Positions 43,779 through 52,839 are shown, counted from the stretch's first letter. The stretch is DNA of 64,000 nt from Sphingobacterium sp. UBA5670 (GCF_002420705.1 NZ_DIIM01000018.1:97982-161981); one strand, 5' to 3'. A program made the numbers and translations. The notes: a model not told the origin generated them from the sequence alone.

Positions 43779-44570
43779 ATGATTTTATTGCTCAAAAAGC
43801 TCCATCGGTATTGGTATTTTATCAGCGTTCTACTTGTTTTTCTTCTGTTTTTCCCTTATATCTATTTTTTAGCACGCCGTCCTGAAAAAAACTATGCTAG
43901 AATAGCCCGTATGCGTCGCTGGGTATCAGTTGGTGGTTCGGCCTTGGCGGGTGTTTTTTTTAAGGTGAGCTACGAATCAAAAATAGATTGGAACCGCTCC
44001 ATGGTGCTATGTCCCAATCATACTTCCGTCTTGGATATAACAGCACTCACCTATTTATGTCCGGCTCCATTTTCATTTATCGGGAAAGCTTCATTGCTTA
44101 AAAATCCGGTTACACGTATTTTTTTCAAAACAATAGATATCCCGGTCACCAGGAGAAGTAAAGTATCTTCGTTCAAGGCCTTCCAACGTGCCAATGAACT
44201 TGTCCGAAGCGGCAGAAGTGTGGTTATCTTTCCAGAAGGAAAAATCGATGATGGTTTCCCGCCGCAGATTCACACATTTAAATCCGGTGCCTTTCGAATC
44301 GCTATTCAGAATGACGTTCCCACAGTGCCCATTATCATAGAAAATGCCTGGGATATCTTTTTCGATGACGGTTCGAAAAGAGGATCCCGGCCTGGAATTG
44401 TTAAAATACATGTATTCAACCCGATAGAGACGAAAGATTTTAACGACGATAATGCTTCAGAACTGGAGAAAGTTGTCTATGACAAAATGCATTCCTATTG
44501 GATTATGAAGAATAAATCGTATTTTCATAACCTAGAGAACCTCCAAAAAATATGTCAGGAAAGATCTTAA
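43779..44570 (+). CDS. 1-acyl-sn-glycerol-3-phosphate acyltransferase (PlsC-like)
   Basis: This membrane acyltransferase of about 263 residues has an N-terminal helix (YWYFISVLLVFLLFFPYIYFL), the catalytic NHTSVLD (H-x4-D) and the FPEGKID block of the PlsC family. These enzymes form phosphatidic acid from lysophosphatidic acid, or act on related acceptors. I use the ATG at 43779 rather than an upstream TTG. Its end overlaps the start of the ABC ATPase gene by 19 bases. Confidence 0.9.
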   Translation: MILLLKKLHRYWYFISVLLVFLLFFPYIYFLARRPEKNYARIARMRRWVSVGGSALAGVFFKVSYESKIDWNRSMVLCPNHTSVLDITALTYLCPAPFSFIGKASLLKNPVTRIFFKTIDIPVTRRSKVSSFKAFQRANELVRSGRSVVIFPEGKIDDGFPPQIHTFKSGAFRIAIQNDVPTVPIIIENAWDIFFDDGSKRGSRPGIVKIHVFNPIETKDFNDDNASELEKVVYDKMHSYWIMKNKSYFHNLENLQKICQERS

Positions 44571-45310
44571 TCGAAATCAAGGATATTGCTAGAGAATACC
44601 AAATTGGTGCAGAGACCATTCACGCCTTAAGCTCCGTTACACTCAATATCCATAAAGGAGAATTTGTTGCCTTAATGGGCCCTTCGGGATCGGGCAAATC
44701 TACCTTAATGAACATTCTCGGTTGTTTGGATACCCCAAGCCGAGGCGAATACATCCTCAATGGGATTAACGTAAGTGACATGACTGACGATGAACTCGCC
44801 GAAGTAAGAAACAAGGAAATTGGTTTTGTGTTTCAAACTTTTAACCTACTGCCAAAGAATACAGCACTGGAAAATGTTGCACTTCCTCTAATTTATGCCG
44901 GTTACAGTAAAGTAAAACGCGAAGAAAAGGCCACGGCAGCACTAGAAAGTGTCGGCTTGGGGCATCGTATGGACCACAGGCCCAATGAACTCTCAGGAGG
45001 ACAACGGCAACGTGTTGCTGTTGCAAGAGCACTGATCAACGATCCTTCCATTATACTTGCCGATGAGCCAACAGGTAACCTTGACACAAAAACGTCTATT
45101 GAGATCATGGGCCTACTTGAAGAAATTCATTCCAAGGGTAATACTATCATTCTCGTGACACATGAAGAGGACATTGCATTACATGCACACCGTATTGTAC
45201 GTATGCGTGATGGACTGATCGAAAATGATTATCCTAACCCTGACATCAAATCAGTGTCACCGAGATTGAGTGCTTTAAACGAAAAAGGAAGTGATTTTGA
45301 GAATATTTAA
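44552..45310 (+). CDS. ABC transporter ATP-binding protein (MacB/LolD type)
   Basis: The 252-residue ATPase has Walker A GPSGSGKST, Q-loop FQTFNLLPKNTALENV, signature LSGGQRQRVAVARAL, Walker B IILADEPTGNLD and the switch His in LVTHEEDIA. The sequence style is that of LolD/MacB/FtsE-like export ATPases. No permease gene is next to it. The 19-base overlap with the acyltransferase gene suggests co-translation. Confidence 0.93.
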   Translation: MSGKILIEIKDIAREYQIGAETIHALSSVTLNIHKGEFVALMGPSGSGKSTLMNILGCLDTPSRGEYILNGINVSDMTDDELAEVRNKEIGFVFQTFNLLPKNTALENVALPLIYAGYSKVKREEKATAALESVGLGHRMDHRPNELSGGQRQRVAVARALINDPSIILADEPTGNLDTKTSIEIMGLLEEIHSKGNTIILVTHEEDIALHAHRIVRMRDGLIENDYPNPDIKSVSPRLSALNEKGSDFENI

Positions 45311-45373
45311 AAATATTATAACATTAAAAATCAAACACTTATATTATTGACATAAAAATAACACTCGATTTAC

Positions 45374-45403
45374 TTGCTTAAGTTAAATTAAATCATAGTT
45401 TTG
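45374..45403 (+). promoter_or_regulatory. Promoter of the DUF2795 gene
   Basis: TTG (45374-45376) and TAGTTTTG (45396-45403) are separated by 19 bases, a good -33/-7 pair. Predicted transcription start is near 45410, about 23 bases before the ATG. Confidence 0.65.
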
Positions 45404-45432
45404 CGAAAATAGAGAACTTAAATTGTTTTTAT

Positions 45433-45654
45433 ATGTATTGGACATTAGAATTAGCTTCGCATCTAGAAGATGCACCATGGCCAGCAACAAAAGATGAATT
45501 AATCGATTACGCTATTCGTTCAGGTGCACCTGTTGAGGTGATTGAAAACTTACAATCTCTTGAGGATGATGGCGAGCCATATGAAAATATCGAAGAAATT
45601 TGGCCCGACTATCCAACAAAAGACGATTTCTTCTTCAATGAAGATGAATACTAA
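45433..45654 (+). CDS. Small acidic DUF2795 family protein
   Basis: The 73-residue, strongly acidic protein (LEDAPWPATKDELIDYAIRSG... to DDFFFNEDEY) matches the short DUF2795 proteins that are highly conserved in Bacteroidota. The biochemical role is unknown. It has its own promoter and terminator, so it is a one-gene unit that may be well expressed. Confidence 0.88.
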   Translation: MYWTLELASHLEDAPWPATKDELIDYAIRSGAPVEVIENLQSLEDDGEPYENIEEIWPDYPTKDDFFFNEDEY

Positions 45655-45663
45655 AAAATAAAA

Positions 45664-45686
45664 AACGCCTTTTGAATAAAGGCGTT
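45664..45686 (+). terminator. Terminator after the DUF2795 gene
   Basis: AACGCCTTT (45664-45672) pairs with AAAGGCGTT (45678-45686), followed by a run of T. Confidence 0.87.
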
Positions 45687-45805
45687 TTTTATTAAAGGCA
45701 TCTCATTCATTTTAAAGACGACCCATTACAACTTATTCCGATAAGCTCAAAAGGGTTTTTATCCCATAGTTTTAATCCATTTCAATGAAGCTCAGTCTTA
45801 CAGAT

Positions 45806-46273
45806 ATGAAGATAAAATTAAAGCTATTGCTGTTCATTTTTATGAGCTGCATGATCAGCCAAAGCTTATTTGCTCAAGAGCAACAAATCTCCAATGATCA
45901 TGTTGTCGTTTTAAAAAGGTTTGTCCAGCGCTTGAATGATCCTAATTTAGCGACTGATGTTATTTTAAGCCAAGACCTTATCACGTCTAAAAAACTTGAC
46001 GAAGATCTTCAGGAATACCTATTGGCGAGCATCGATGAAATTAGGATAAATGTACAGAGCAAGAATATCAACCAACTGGAATACCTTAGCTTTGCACAAG
46101 CAGGAAGAAAAGAAACAAATGACATCGATCTTGAAGGTATTGATCCACAACAAGTCTACTTTGTCAAATACCTCAAGCGTTTTGTATTTGCGGCAGTCAT
46201 CCGTGATAGCAAAATTGCTTCTTTTACATTAGTCTCCAAAGGCAACAATAAAGCTCATTTTGTATTCTATTAG
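45806..46273 (+). CDS. Exported protein of unknown function
   Basis: The protein of about 155 residues has a clear signal peptide (KIKLKLLLFIFMSCMISQSLFAQ) and then a small soluble domain with many charged residues, ending FTLVSKGNNKAHFVFY. I recognise no family. I chose the ATG at 45806 because it begins the basic start of the signal peptide; an in-frame ATG at 45785 would add 7 residues. Confidence 0.65.
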   Translation: MKIKLKLLLFIFMSCMISQSLFAQEQQISNDHVVVLKRFVQRLNDPNLATDVILSQDLITSKKLDEDLQEYLLASIDEIRINVQSKNINQLEYLSFAQAGRKETNDIDLEGIDPQQVYFVKYLKRFVFAAVIRDSKIASFTLVSKGNNKAHFVFY

Positions 46274-46432
46274 TTTTCATCGCCCTTATTTTATCAGACG
46301 CTTGCTCTTAGAATCCTTAAATATCACGCTTAGTCTTACATAATTGCACGCTTATCAGGTTTTATTTTACAGTATATTTGTGAGCAATATTAAGCCAATG
46401 ATGCTTTCTTAAAAATTTTTCAATAAAAACAC

Positions 46433-46463
46433 TTGCATTTTATAATTCTATCAACCATATTTG
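46433..46463 (+). promoter_or_regulatory. Probable promoter of the trp leader and operon
   Basis: TTG (46433-46435) is followed after 20 bases by CATATTTG (46456-46463), one mismatch from TAnnTTTG. It predicts a transcript start near 46470, about 11 bases before the leader peptide ATG. A perfect TATATTTG at 46373-46380 is an alternative, but lacks a -33 element at good spacing. Confidence 0.5.
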
Positions 46464-46480
46464 TATTAATAAAAATAACA

Positions 46481-46528
46481 ATGATAACAACTGTATCAAA
46501 TAAAGCTTGGTGGTGGCACAACGAATAA
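46481..46528 (+). CDS. trpL: trp operon leader peptide (Trp-Trp-Trp)
   Basis: This 15-residue open reading frame encodes MITTVSNKAWWWHNE, with three tandem TGG codons at 46508-46516. The stop codon (46526-46528) lies in the loop of a 7-bp hairpin formed by 46517-46523 and 46529-46535. Tryptophan shortage would stall the ribosome on the Trp codons and let the downstream antiterminator form, as in classical trp attenuation. It is far too short to find by length alone; codon content plus RNA architecture identify it. Confidence 0.85.
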   Translation: MITTVSNKAWWWHNE

Positions 46529-46611
46529 CGTTGTGGCAAACTCCTATTGCATTATTTGATTAATACGTCAAGATATGATGGGCTTGCCTAAATAAGGTAA
46601 GCCCTTTTTTT
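46517..46611 (+). promoter_or_regulatory. trp transcription attenuator (alternative RNA hairpins)
   Basis: There are three competing elements. Hairpin 1:2 is CACAACG (46517-46523) with CGTTGTG (46529-46535). Antiterminator 2:3 is GGCAAACTC (46535-46543) with GGGCTTGCC (46580-46588), 8 of 9 pairs including one G-U. Terminator 3:4 is GGGCTTGCC (46580-46588) with GGTAAGCCC (46596-46604), 9 pairs with one G-U, followed by seven T (46605-46611). The 2:3 and 3:4 pairings share the same arm and exclude each other. trpD starts 12 bases later. Confidence 0.85.
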
Positions 46612-46623
46612 ATTTAAATTACC

Positions 46624-47613
46624 ATGAAAGAAATTTTAGCGCATTTATTTGAATACAAGACATTTTCTCGGCAAGAGGCCTACGAGATTCTAACCAACAT
46701 TGCCATGGGCAAATATGACAGTCACCAAATTGCGGCATTTATGACGGCTTATGGTATGCGCAGTATTCGCGTTGAAGAGCTTGGAGGGTTTAGAGATGCG
46801 ATGTATGATTTATGCCTCAAGCTGGATTTTAACGGTTATGATTTAATTGACCTTTGCGGTACAGGTGGGGATGGTAAAAATACCTTCAATATCTCGACAA
46901 TAGCATCTTTTGTCACAGCTGGGGCTGGTTACCATGTCGCAAAACACGGTAATATCGGGGTATCTTCGAGCTGTGGTTCATCCAATGTCATGGAATATTT
47001 GGGCTATCAATTCAGCAATGACAAGTCTGAACTGCAACGCCAGCTTGATGAAGCCAATATTTGTTTTCTACATGCACCGTTATTTCATCCTGCAATGAAA
47101 ACTGTTGCCCCGATACGTCGCGCACTGGGTGTTAAAACCTTCTTTAACATGCTCGGACCATTGACCAACCCCGCGAATCCTAGATTTCAGTCTGTTGGTG
47201 TATTCAGTTTAGAATTAGCAAGACTGTATGGTTATCTATACCAAAATACCAACAAACAATATTCCATTATTCATGCTTTGGACGGTTATGACGAGATATC
47301 CATGACCGGCGATTTTAAGGTAATCAACAATCGAGGAGAGAATTACTACAGTATGGAGGAGCTTGGTTTTACCCCAGTCTCAGCACAGGAGTTGACGGGA
47401 GGTGATACAATAGCAGATGCTGCCCATACTTTCTTATCTATACTAAATAATCAAGGTACAGATGTGCAAAACAATGTTGTTTTGACCAATGCCGCATTTG
47501 CAATTAAGACTTTTAATCCCGAAAAATCTTTCGGCGACTGTTTTTATGAAGCAGAAAGTTCACTGATGGAAGGCAAGGCATTGCGAAGTTTCCAAAAACT
47601 AATCAAAAAATAA
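46624..47613 (+). CDS. trpD: Anthranilate phosphoribosyltransferase
   Basis: The 329-residue enzyme transfers phosphoribose from PRPP to anthranilate. Motifs include the glycine-rich DLCGTGGDGKNTFNIST, KHGNIGVSSSCGSSNVME and FHPAMKTVAPIRRALGVKTFFNMLGPLTNP. It is the first structural gene after the attenuator and is followed 1 base later by trpF. No trpE or trpG precedes it. Confidence 0.96.
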   Translation: MKEILAHLFEYKTFSRQEAYEILTNIAMGKYDSHQIAAFMTAYGMRSIRVEELGGFRDAMYDLCLKLDFNGYDLIDLCGTGGDGKNTFNISTIASFVTAGAGYHVAKHGNIGVSSSCGSSNVMEYLGYQFSNDKSELQRQLDEANICFLHAPLFHPAMKTVAPIRRALGVKTFFNMLGPLTNPANPRFQSVGVFSLELARLYGYLYQNTNKQYSIIHALDGYDEISMTGDFKVINNRGENYYSMEELGFTPVSAQELTGGDTIADAAHTFLSILNNQGTDVQNNVVLTNAAFAIKTFNPEKSFGDCFYEAESSLMEGKALRSFQKLIKK

Positions 47614-47614
47614 G

Positions 47615-48241
47615 ATGGCGATCAAAGTAAAAGTTTGTGGCATGAAATATCCCGATAATATAGCAGCAGCAGCTTCCTTAGGCATCGACTATATGGGGTT
47701 TATATTTTATGATCAATCCAGACGTTATGTTGACGAAAGTGCCTCGGTATTCATTAAACAACTTGAGCGTCCAAGCAAGGTCGGGGTTTTCGTCAATGCT
47801 AGCCTCTCTGAAATTCTTGTTAAAATAGCGGAATTCCAATTAAATGCGATTCAATTACATGGCAATGAATCGGTGGAATTTTGCGTTGAACTAAAAGAAA
47901 AATCAGGGATTACTGTCATTAAAGCCTTCGGAATCGATCAAGACTTTGACTGGGCACAACTAAATCCCTATACCGGAGTTATAGACTATTTTCTATTTGA
48001 CACGAAAAGTAGTTCCCACGGTGGTACAGGGATACAATTTGACTGGTCCTTATTGGACCAATACAAACTTACTAACCCCTATTTTCTCAGTGGCGGTTTA
48101 GATCCCGAAAATATTAAAACAGCGCTAGAAAGGAATGATCCACGGCTATATGCATTGGATTTAAATTCAAAATTTGAAGTAGAACCCGGCTTAAAAGATA
48201 TTGAGCTATTAAGCCACAGTATAAATAATATTAAAAAATGA
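47615..48241 (+). CDS. trpF: Phosphoribosylanthranilate isomerase
   Basis: This 208-residue TIM-barrel enzyme has the catalytic Cys in KVCGMKYPDNI, the GFIFYDQSRRYV motif and the phosphate site FLSGGLDPENI, ending in LDLNSKFEVEPGLKD. It converts PRA to CdRP. It overlaps trpB by 4 bases. trpC, the next enzyme, is not between trpD and trpF as is common elsewhere. Confidence 0.95.
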   Translation: MAIKVKVCGMKYPDNIAAAASLGIDYMGFIFYDQSRRYVDESASVFIKQLERPSKVGVFVNASLSEILVKIAEFQLNAIQLHGNESVEFCVELKEKSGITVIKAFGIDQDFDWAQLNPYTGVIDYFLFDTKSSSHGGTGIQFDWSLLDQYKLTNPYFLSGGLDPENIKTALERNDPRLYALDLNSKFEVEPGLKDIELLSHSINNIKK

Positions 48242-49422
48242 GTATATATCAAGTCAATGAAAAAGGATATTATGGCCCATTTGGAGGAGCCTATATCCCT
48301 GAGATGCTCTATCCAAATGTGAAAGAGCTACGTGAAGAATATCTCAAAATTATTGAAGAGGAAAGCTTTCAGGCAGAGTTTAATCAATTGCTCAGCGATT
48401 ATGTCGGACGCCCCTCTCCTTTATATCATGCCAAACGGCTCTCGGAAAAATATGGGACTACAATCTATTTAAAACGTGAAGATCTAAACCATACTGGTGC
48501 ACATAAAATCAATAATACCATAGGCCAAATTTTGTTGGCGCAACGTTTGGGGAAGAAGCGTATCATTGCGGAGACAGGAGCAGGACAGCATGGCGTTGCT
48601 ACAGCTACCGTTTGCGCGCTAAAAGGTATACAGTGTGCAGTGTATATGGGAGAAGTCGATATTCAACGTCAAGCTCCAAACGTAGCAAGGATGAAAATGA
48701 TGGGGGCTGAAGTTATCCCGGCAACCTCAGGCTCCAAAACACTAAAAGATGCTACCAATGAGGCTTTAAGAGATTGGATAAACAATCCTGTCGACACGCA
48801 TTATATCATTGGGTCTGTTGTGGGACCACACCCCTATCCTGATATGGTTGCACGCTTTCAGTCCATAATTTCAGAAGAAACGAAAAAGCAGCTATTGGCA
48901 AAAACAGGGAAAGAAAATCCGGATATGGTCTTGGCCTGTGTAGGAGGAGGCTCCAATGCGGCAGGCATGTTCTATCATTATCTGGATGAAGAATCGGTTC
49001 AGTTGTATGCGGTAGAGGCCGCTGGCCATGGTGTTGATTCCGGTGAATCGGCTGCCACTACAGCATTAGGAAAAGAGGGAGTTTTACATGGAAGCCGATC
49101 TATTCTCATGCAAACGGCGGATGGGCAGGTGATCGAACCCTACTCCATATCTGCGGGTCTCGATTATCCCGGTATTGGTCCTCAGCATGCCTGGTTATTC
49201 AAATCCGGTAGAGGGAACTATGTCAGTGTGACTGATGACGAGGCAATGCGCGCAGGCCTGGAACTGACGAGATTAGAAGGTATCATACCTGCTATTGAGA
49301 GCGCACATGCATTGGCTTATTTGGAAAAAATTCCTTTTAAAGGCGATGAGACTGTCGTTGTCTGTCTTTCCGGACGCGGTGATAAGGATCTAGATAATTA
49401 TATGAAATACTTTGATTTTTAG
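48238..49422 (+). CDS. trpB: Tryptophan synthase beta subunit
   Basis: The 394-residue PLP enzyme joins indole and serine. The PLP lysine is Lys90 in HTGAHKINN. GAGQHGVATA, CVGGGSNAAGMF and LSGRGDKD complete the beta-subunit pattern of the standard TrpB1 type. It lies 2 bases upstream of trpA, with which it forms the alpha2-beta2 complex. Confidence 0.97.
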   Translation: MSIYQVNEKGYYGPFGGAYIPEMLYPNVKELREEYLKIIEEESFQAEFNQLLSDYVGRPSPLYHAKRLSEKYGTTIYLKREDLNHTGAHKINNTIGQILLAQRLGKKRIIAETGAGQHGVATATVCALKGIQCAVYMGEVDIQRQAPNVARMKMMGAEVIPATSGSKTLKDATNEALRDWINNPVDTHYIIGSVVGPHPYPDMVARFQSIISEETKKQLLAKTGKENPDMVLACVGGGSNAAGMFYHYLDEESVQLYAVEAAGHGVDSGESAATTALGKEGVLHGSRSILMQTADGQVIEPYSISAGLDYPGIGPQHAWLFKSGRGNYVSVTDDEAMRAGLELTRLEGIIPAIESAHALAYLEKIPFKGDETVVVCLSGRGDKDLDNYMKYFDF

Positions 49423-49424
49423 GA

Positions 49425-50186
49425 ATGAATACAATTGAAAAAAAAGAAGATACTCCTCTTTTATCGATATATTTTACAGCTGGATATCCAACATTGGACA
49501 GCACAATAAGTATTGCCAAGAAATTGGAAGAAGCTGGCGCGGACTTTTTGGAAATCGGTTTTCCTTATTCCGATCCTGTCGCAGATGGTCCTGTCATTCA
49601 GCACAGTTCGGAAGTTGCTTTGGCGAATGGTATGACTGTAGAAAAGTTGTTCGATCAGTTGGTCGACCTTCGTAAACATGTCAGCATCCCCGTATTTCTG
49701 ATGGGCTACTTTAATCCTGTCCTTCAATTTGGTGTTGAGAGATTCTGTGAAGAATGTAAAAATGTGGGCGTGAACGGTGTCATTATACCCGACCTACCCA
49801 TGGATGAATACGAAGAACTTTACAAAGACACGTTCGAGAAAAATGGCATAGCCAATATATTCATAGTAACTCCACAGACTTCGGAAGAACGAGTCAGAAA
49901 AATAGACAGCCTTTCTAGAAGCTTTATTTATTTACTTTCTTCCAATGCAACCACGGGTAAAACACTTGATGTTGGAGACAATACCGCAGCTTACTTCAAA
50001 CGGATACATGATCTTCAATTAAAAAATCCATTGATCGTTGGCTTCGGTATTTCCGATAAATCTACCTTTCAAAAAGCGAGCAAACATACTGCAGGCGCTA
50101 TTATAGGCACTGCATTTGTCAAAAGGTTAAAAGAACCGGATTATCTTGCACAGATTCCAGCATTTATCTCGTCCATCAAAGATTAA
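49425..50186 (+). CDS. trpA: Tryptophan synthase alpha subunit
   Basis: The 253-residue TIM barrel cleaves indole-glycerol phosphate. It shows FTAGYPTLDST, the catalytic Glu in FLEIGFPYSDPVADGP, and the catalytic Asp in GVNGVIIPDLPMDE. It is the last gene of the trpDFBA unit and is followed by a long terminator hairpin. Confidence 0.96.
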   Translation: MNTIEKKEDTPLLSIYFTAGYPTLDSTISIAKKLEEAGADFLEIGFPYSDPVADGPVIQHSSEVALANGMTVEKLFDQLVDLRKHVSIPVFLMGYFNPVLQFGVERFCEECKNVGVNGVIIPDLPMDEYEELYKDTFEKNGIANIFIVTPQTSEERVRKIDSLSRSFIYLLSSNATTGKTLDVGDNTAAYFKRIHDLQLKNPLIVGFGISDKSTFQKASKHTAGAIIGTAFVKRLKEPDYLAQIPAFISSIKD

Positions 50187-50222
50187 CATGCAGGTTAAGA
50201 ATTAGCAAAGCATTATTTCTTT

Positions 50223-50269
50223 AATAAGAGTTCGGTCTAAAGTTTTTTTTCTTGGATCGAACTCTTATT
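50223..50269 (+). terminator. Terminator of the trp operon
   Basis: AATAAGAGTTCG (50223-50234) pairs perfectly with CGAACTCTTATT (50258-50269). The stem can extend through G-U pairs to a loop of eight T, and further T residues follow. Confidence 0.85.
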
Positions 50270-50366
50270 TTTAAGGCAGTTTTTGAAAAGGTGTTTTTTT
50301 CGAAGATAATAACTTTGCTGCCTTGATTAACCAAACAATAGGCAGTAGATCTATACTGATATAACC

Positions 50367-52832
50367 ATGGATACTCGAAGAGATTTTTTAAAAAAAGCGG
50401 CTATGCTTGCTGGGGGAGCTTCTATCGCCCATGTTGTTCCATCCGCTATTGCGAAGGCGATGGCTATTAATCCAGCATTGGGTAGCACGTTTTACGATGC
50501 CGAGCATATCGTTTTATTAATGCAGGAAAACCGTTCATTTGACCATGCCTTTGGGACACTGCGTGGTGTAAGAGGTTTTAATGATCCTCGAGCTATCCGG
50601 CAACCCAACCGAAATAAAGTTTGGTTTCAGACGCAAAAATCCGGCGAAACATTTGCTCCCTTCCGATTGGATATCAAAGATTCAAAAGTTACCTGGATGG
50701 GTTGCCTGCCCCACAACTGGACTGACCAAACCGACGCAAGGAATAATGGTAAAATGGATAAATGGCTAGATGTAAAACATTCTGGATTTAAAGAATTTGC
50801 CAATTTACCCTTGACTATGGGACATTATACCCGTGAAGATATTCCTTTCTACTATTCTCTAGCAGACTCTTTCACAATTTGCGATCAGCACTTCTGTTCG
50901 AGTATCACCGGTACGAATCCAAATAGACTCTATTTTTGGACGGCCAATATTCGCGAAAATCTTACAGGAAAGGCCTTGGTTTGGAATGGTGATTCCGAGT
51001 TTAGTGGCAAGGCAACGTGGACAACCTTTCCCGAACGCCTTTCCGAATTAGGTGTAGACTGGAAGATCTATCAAAATGAAATTTCTTCAAGCAGTGCCGG
51101 ATATAGTGGTGAAGCAAACAGCTGGTTAGCTAATTTTGGTTGCAACCCAATGGAGTACTTTCCCCAATATCAGGTCAAATATCATCCGCGCTATCGTCAA
51201 CTCCTGACATTAAAAAAAGAAGATCTCGAGCGTAAAATGAAAGAAACGACAGCTGTCGACGCACTTGAAAAATTAAATATAGATCTTAAGCATATCCAAG
51301 AAGAACTACAGTTATATACCGCCGAAAACTTTGAGAAGCTCGACGAGCGGACAAAAGATATTCATCGCCGCGCTTTTGTTAACAACAGTGCTCAGCCTGA
51401 TTATATGGAATTGGAGACAATGCACTATCAAGAAGGGGGACAACAGCGGGAGCTACAGATCCCAAAAGGAGATGTCCTGTATCAATTCCGAAAAGATGTT
51501 GAGGAAGGTAAACTACCAACAGTGTCATGGCTAGCACCGCCACAGCTCTTTTCTGACCATCCTGATTCTCCATGGTTTGGCGCATGGTATGTCAGCGAAA
51601 TTATGGACATCCTAACACAAAATCCAGAAGTTTGGAAAAAAACGATCTTTATTCTTACATATGATGAAAATGATGGGTATTTTGACCATTTTGCCCCCTT
51701 TACTGCTCCAAATCCGAATGAAAGAGACAGTGGAAAAGTATCTGCGGGTATAAACCCTGATTTGGAATTTGTACGCCGCGATGAACAATATTATCCTGAA
51801 AGCGGAAGGGAAAGCAATATAGGTCTTGGCTATCGTGTACCGATGATCATTGCTTCTCCATGGACTAGAGGAGGCTGGGTCAATTCACAAGTATTTGACC
51901 ATACTTCCAGTTTACAATTCCTGGAAAAGTTTATCAACAACAAAATCAAGAAAGATATCAAAGAAACCAACATCAGCAGTTGGCGACGTACGGTATGCGG
52001 AGACTTGACTTCAGCATTTCGACCTTATCAGGGTGAAATCATTAACAAACCTCTTGTGTTAGAACGGGAGCCTTTTATCCAAGAAATTCACCAAGCAAAA
52101 TTCAAAGGGCTTCCTATGGGCTTCAAAGCACTCAGCCTAATGGAGATCAAACAAATCGAGCAAAATCCCGGTAGTTCACCTTATTTCCCCAAACAGGAAA
52201 AAGGACTCCGTGATTCGTGTATCCTCCCTTATGAACTCTATGTGCATGGAGAGTACCAATCCAAAGGGGATTATTTGGTCACATTTGAGGCATCAAATAA
52301 AATCTTTGGCAAACATTCGGCAGGCTCACCTTTTACGGTCTACCATGCTGCTTCTTATAAAGGAGAAGTTGGTACCTCCAGAAATTATGCAGTTTCACCG
52401 GGAGACAGCATAACGGACCGCTGGTCGCTAGACGCCTTCGACAACGGCATATACAACCTGGAAATTCATGGTCCAAATGGATTTTATCGAGAATTTAAAG
52501 GCGACAAAAATAACCCGCATTTAAAGATCCGCTGTACTTATGAAAAAAATAAAAATGATTCGGTATTTACCGGCCGTTTGTCTTTTTCTTGTACAAACGA
52601 GGGGAAAAGATCCCAACAACTTAACTTTGAGGATGTCAGCTATGGGCAAGAAAAAAAGAGTATCCAACTTAAAGGTGGACAATCCATTAGGATACATTTT
52701 GATTTGGCTAAACAAAACTTCTGGTATGACATTCGCATCACCTGTACTGGTTCTCCAAACTTCGAGGAAAAATATGCAGGTCGTCTAGAATTTGGAAATG
52801 CAGGAAAAAGCGATCCCTTATTAAGTCGATAA
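50367..52832 (+). CDS. Phosphocholine-specific phospholipase C, Tat-exported
   Basis: The 821-residue protein has a Tat signal (TRRDFLKKAAMLAGGASIAH), the acid-phosphatase-like catalytic start LLMQENRSFDHAFGTLRGVRGF, the metal-site segments TYDENDGYFDHFAPF and VPMIIASPWTRGGWVNSQVFDHTSSL, and two C-terminal beta domains of the bacterial phospholipase C type (about 620-815). Such enzymes cleave phosphocholine from lecithin or sphingomyelin in the periplasm or outside. It is a single gene with its own terminator. Confidence 0.93.
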   Translation: MDTRRDFLKKAAMLAGGASIAHVVPSAIAKAMAINPALGSTFYDAEHIVLLMQENRSFDHAFGTLRGVRGFNDPRAIRQPNRNKVWFQTQKSGETFAPFRLDIKDSKVTWMGCLPHNWTDQTDARNNGKMDKWLDVKHSGFKEFANLPLTMGHYTREDIPFYYSLADSFTICDQHFCSSITGTNPNRLYFWTANIRENLTGKALVWNGDSEFSGKATWTTFPERLSELGVDWKIYQNEISSSSAGYSGEANSWLANFGCNPMEYFPQYQVKYHPRYRQLLTLKKEDLERKMKETTAVDALEKLNIDLKHIQEELQLYTAENFEKLDERTKDIHRRAFVNNSAQPDYMELETMHYQEGGQQRELQIPKGDVLYQFRKDVEEGKLPTVSWLAPPQLFSDHPDSPWFGAWYVSEIMDILTQNPEVWKKTIFILTYDENDGYFDHFAPFTAPNPNERDSGKVSAGINPDLEFVRRDEQYYPESGRESNIGLGYRVPMIIASPWTRGGWVNSQVFDHTSSLQFLEKFINNKIKKDIKETNISSWRRTVCGDLTSAFRPYQGEIINKPLVLEREPFIQEIHQAKFKGLPMGFKALSLMEIKQIEQNPGSSPYFPKQEKGLRDSCILPYELYVHGEYQSKGDYLVTFEASNKIFGKHSAGSPFTVYHAASYKGEVGTSRNYAVSPGDSITDRWSLDAFDNGIYNLEIHGPNGFYREFKGDKNNPHLKIRCTYEKNKNDSVFTGRLSFSCTNEGKRSQQLNFEDVSYGQEKKSIQLKGGQSIRIHFDLAKQNFWYDIRITCTGSPNFEEKYAGRLEFGNAGKSDPLLSR

Positions 52833-52839
52833 ACAAAGA

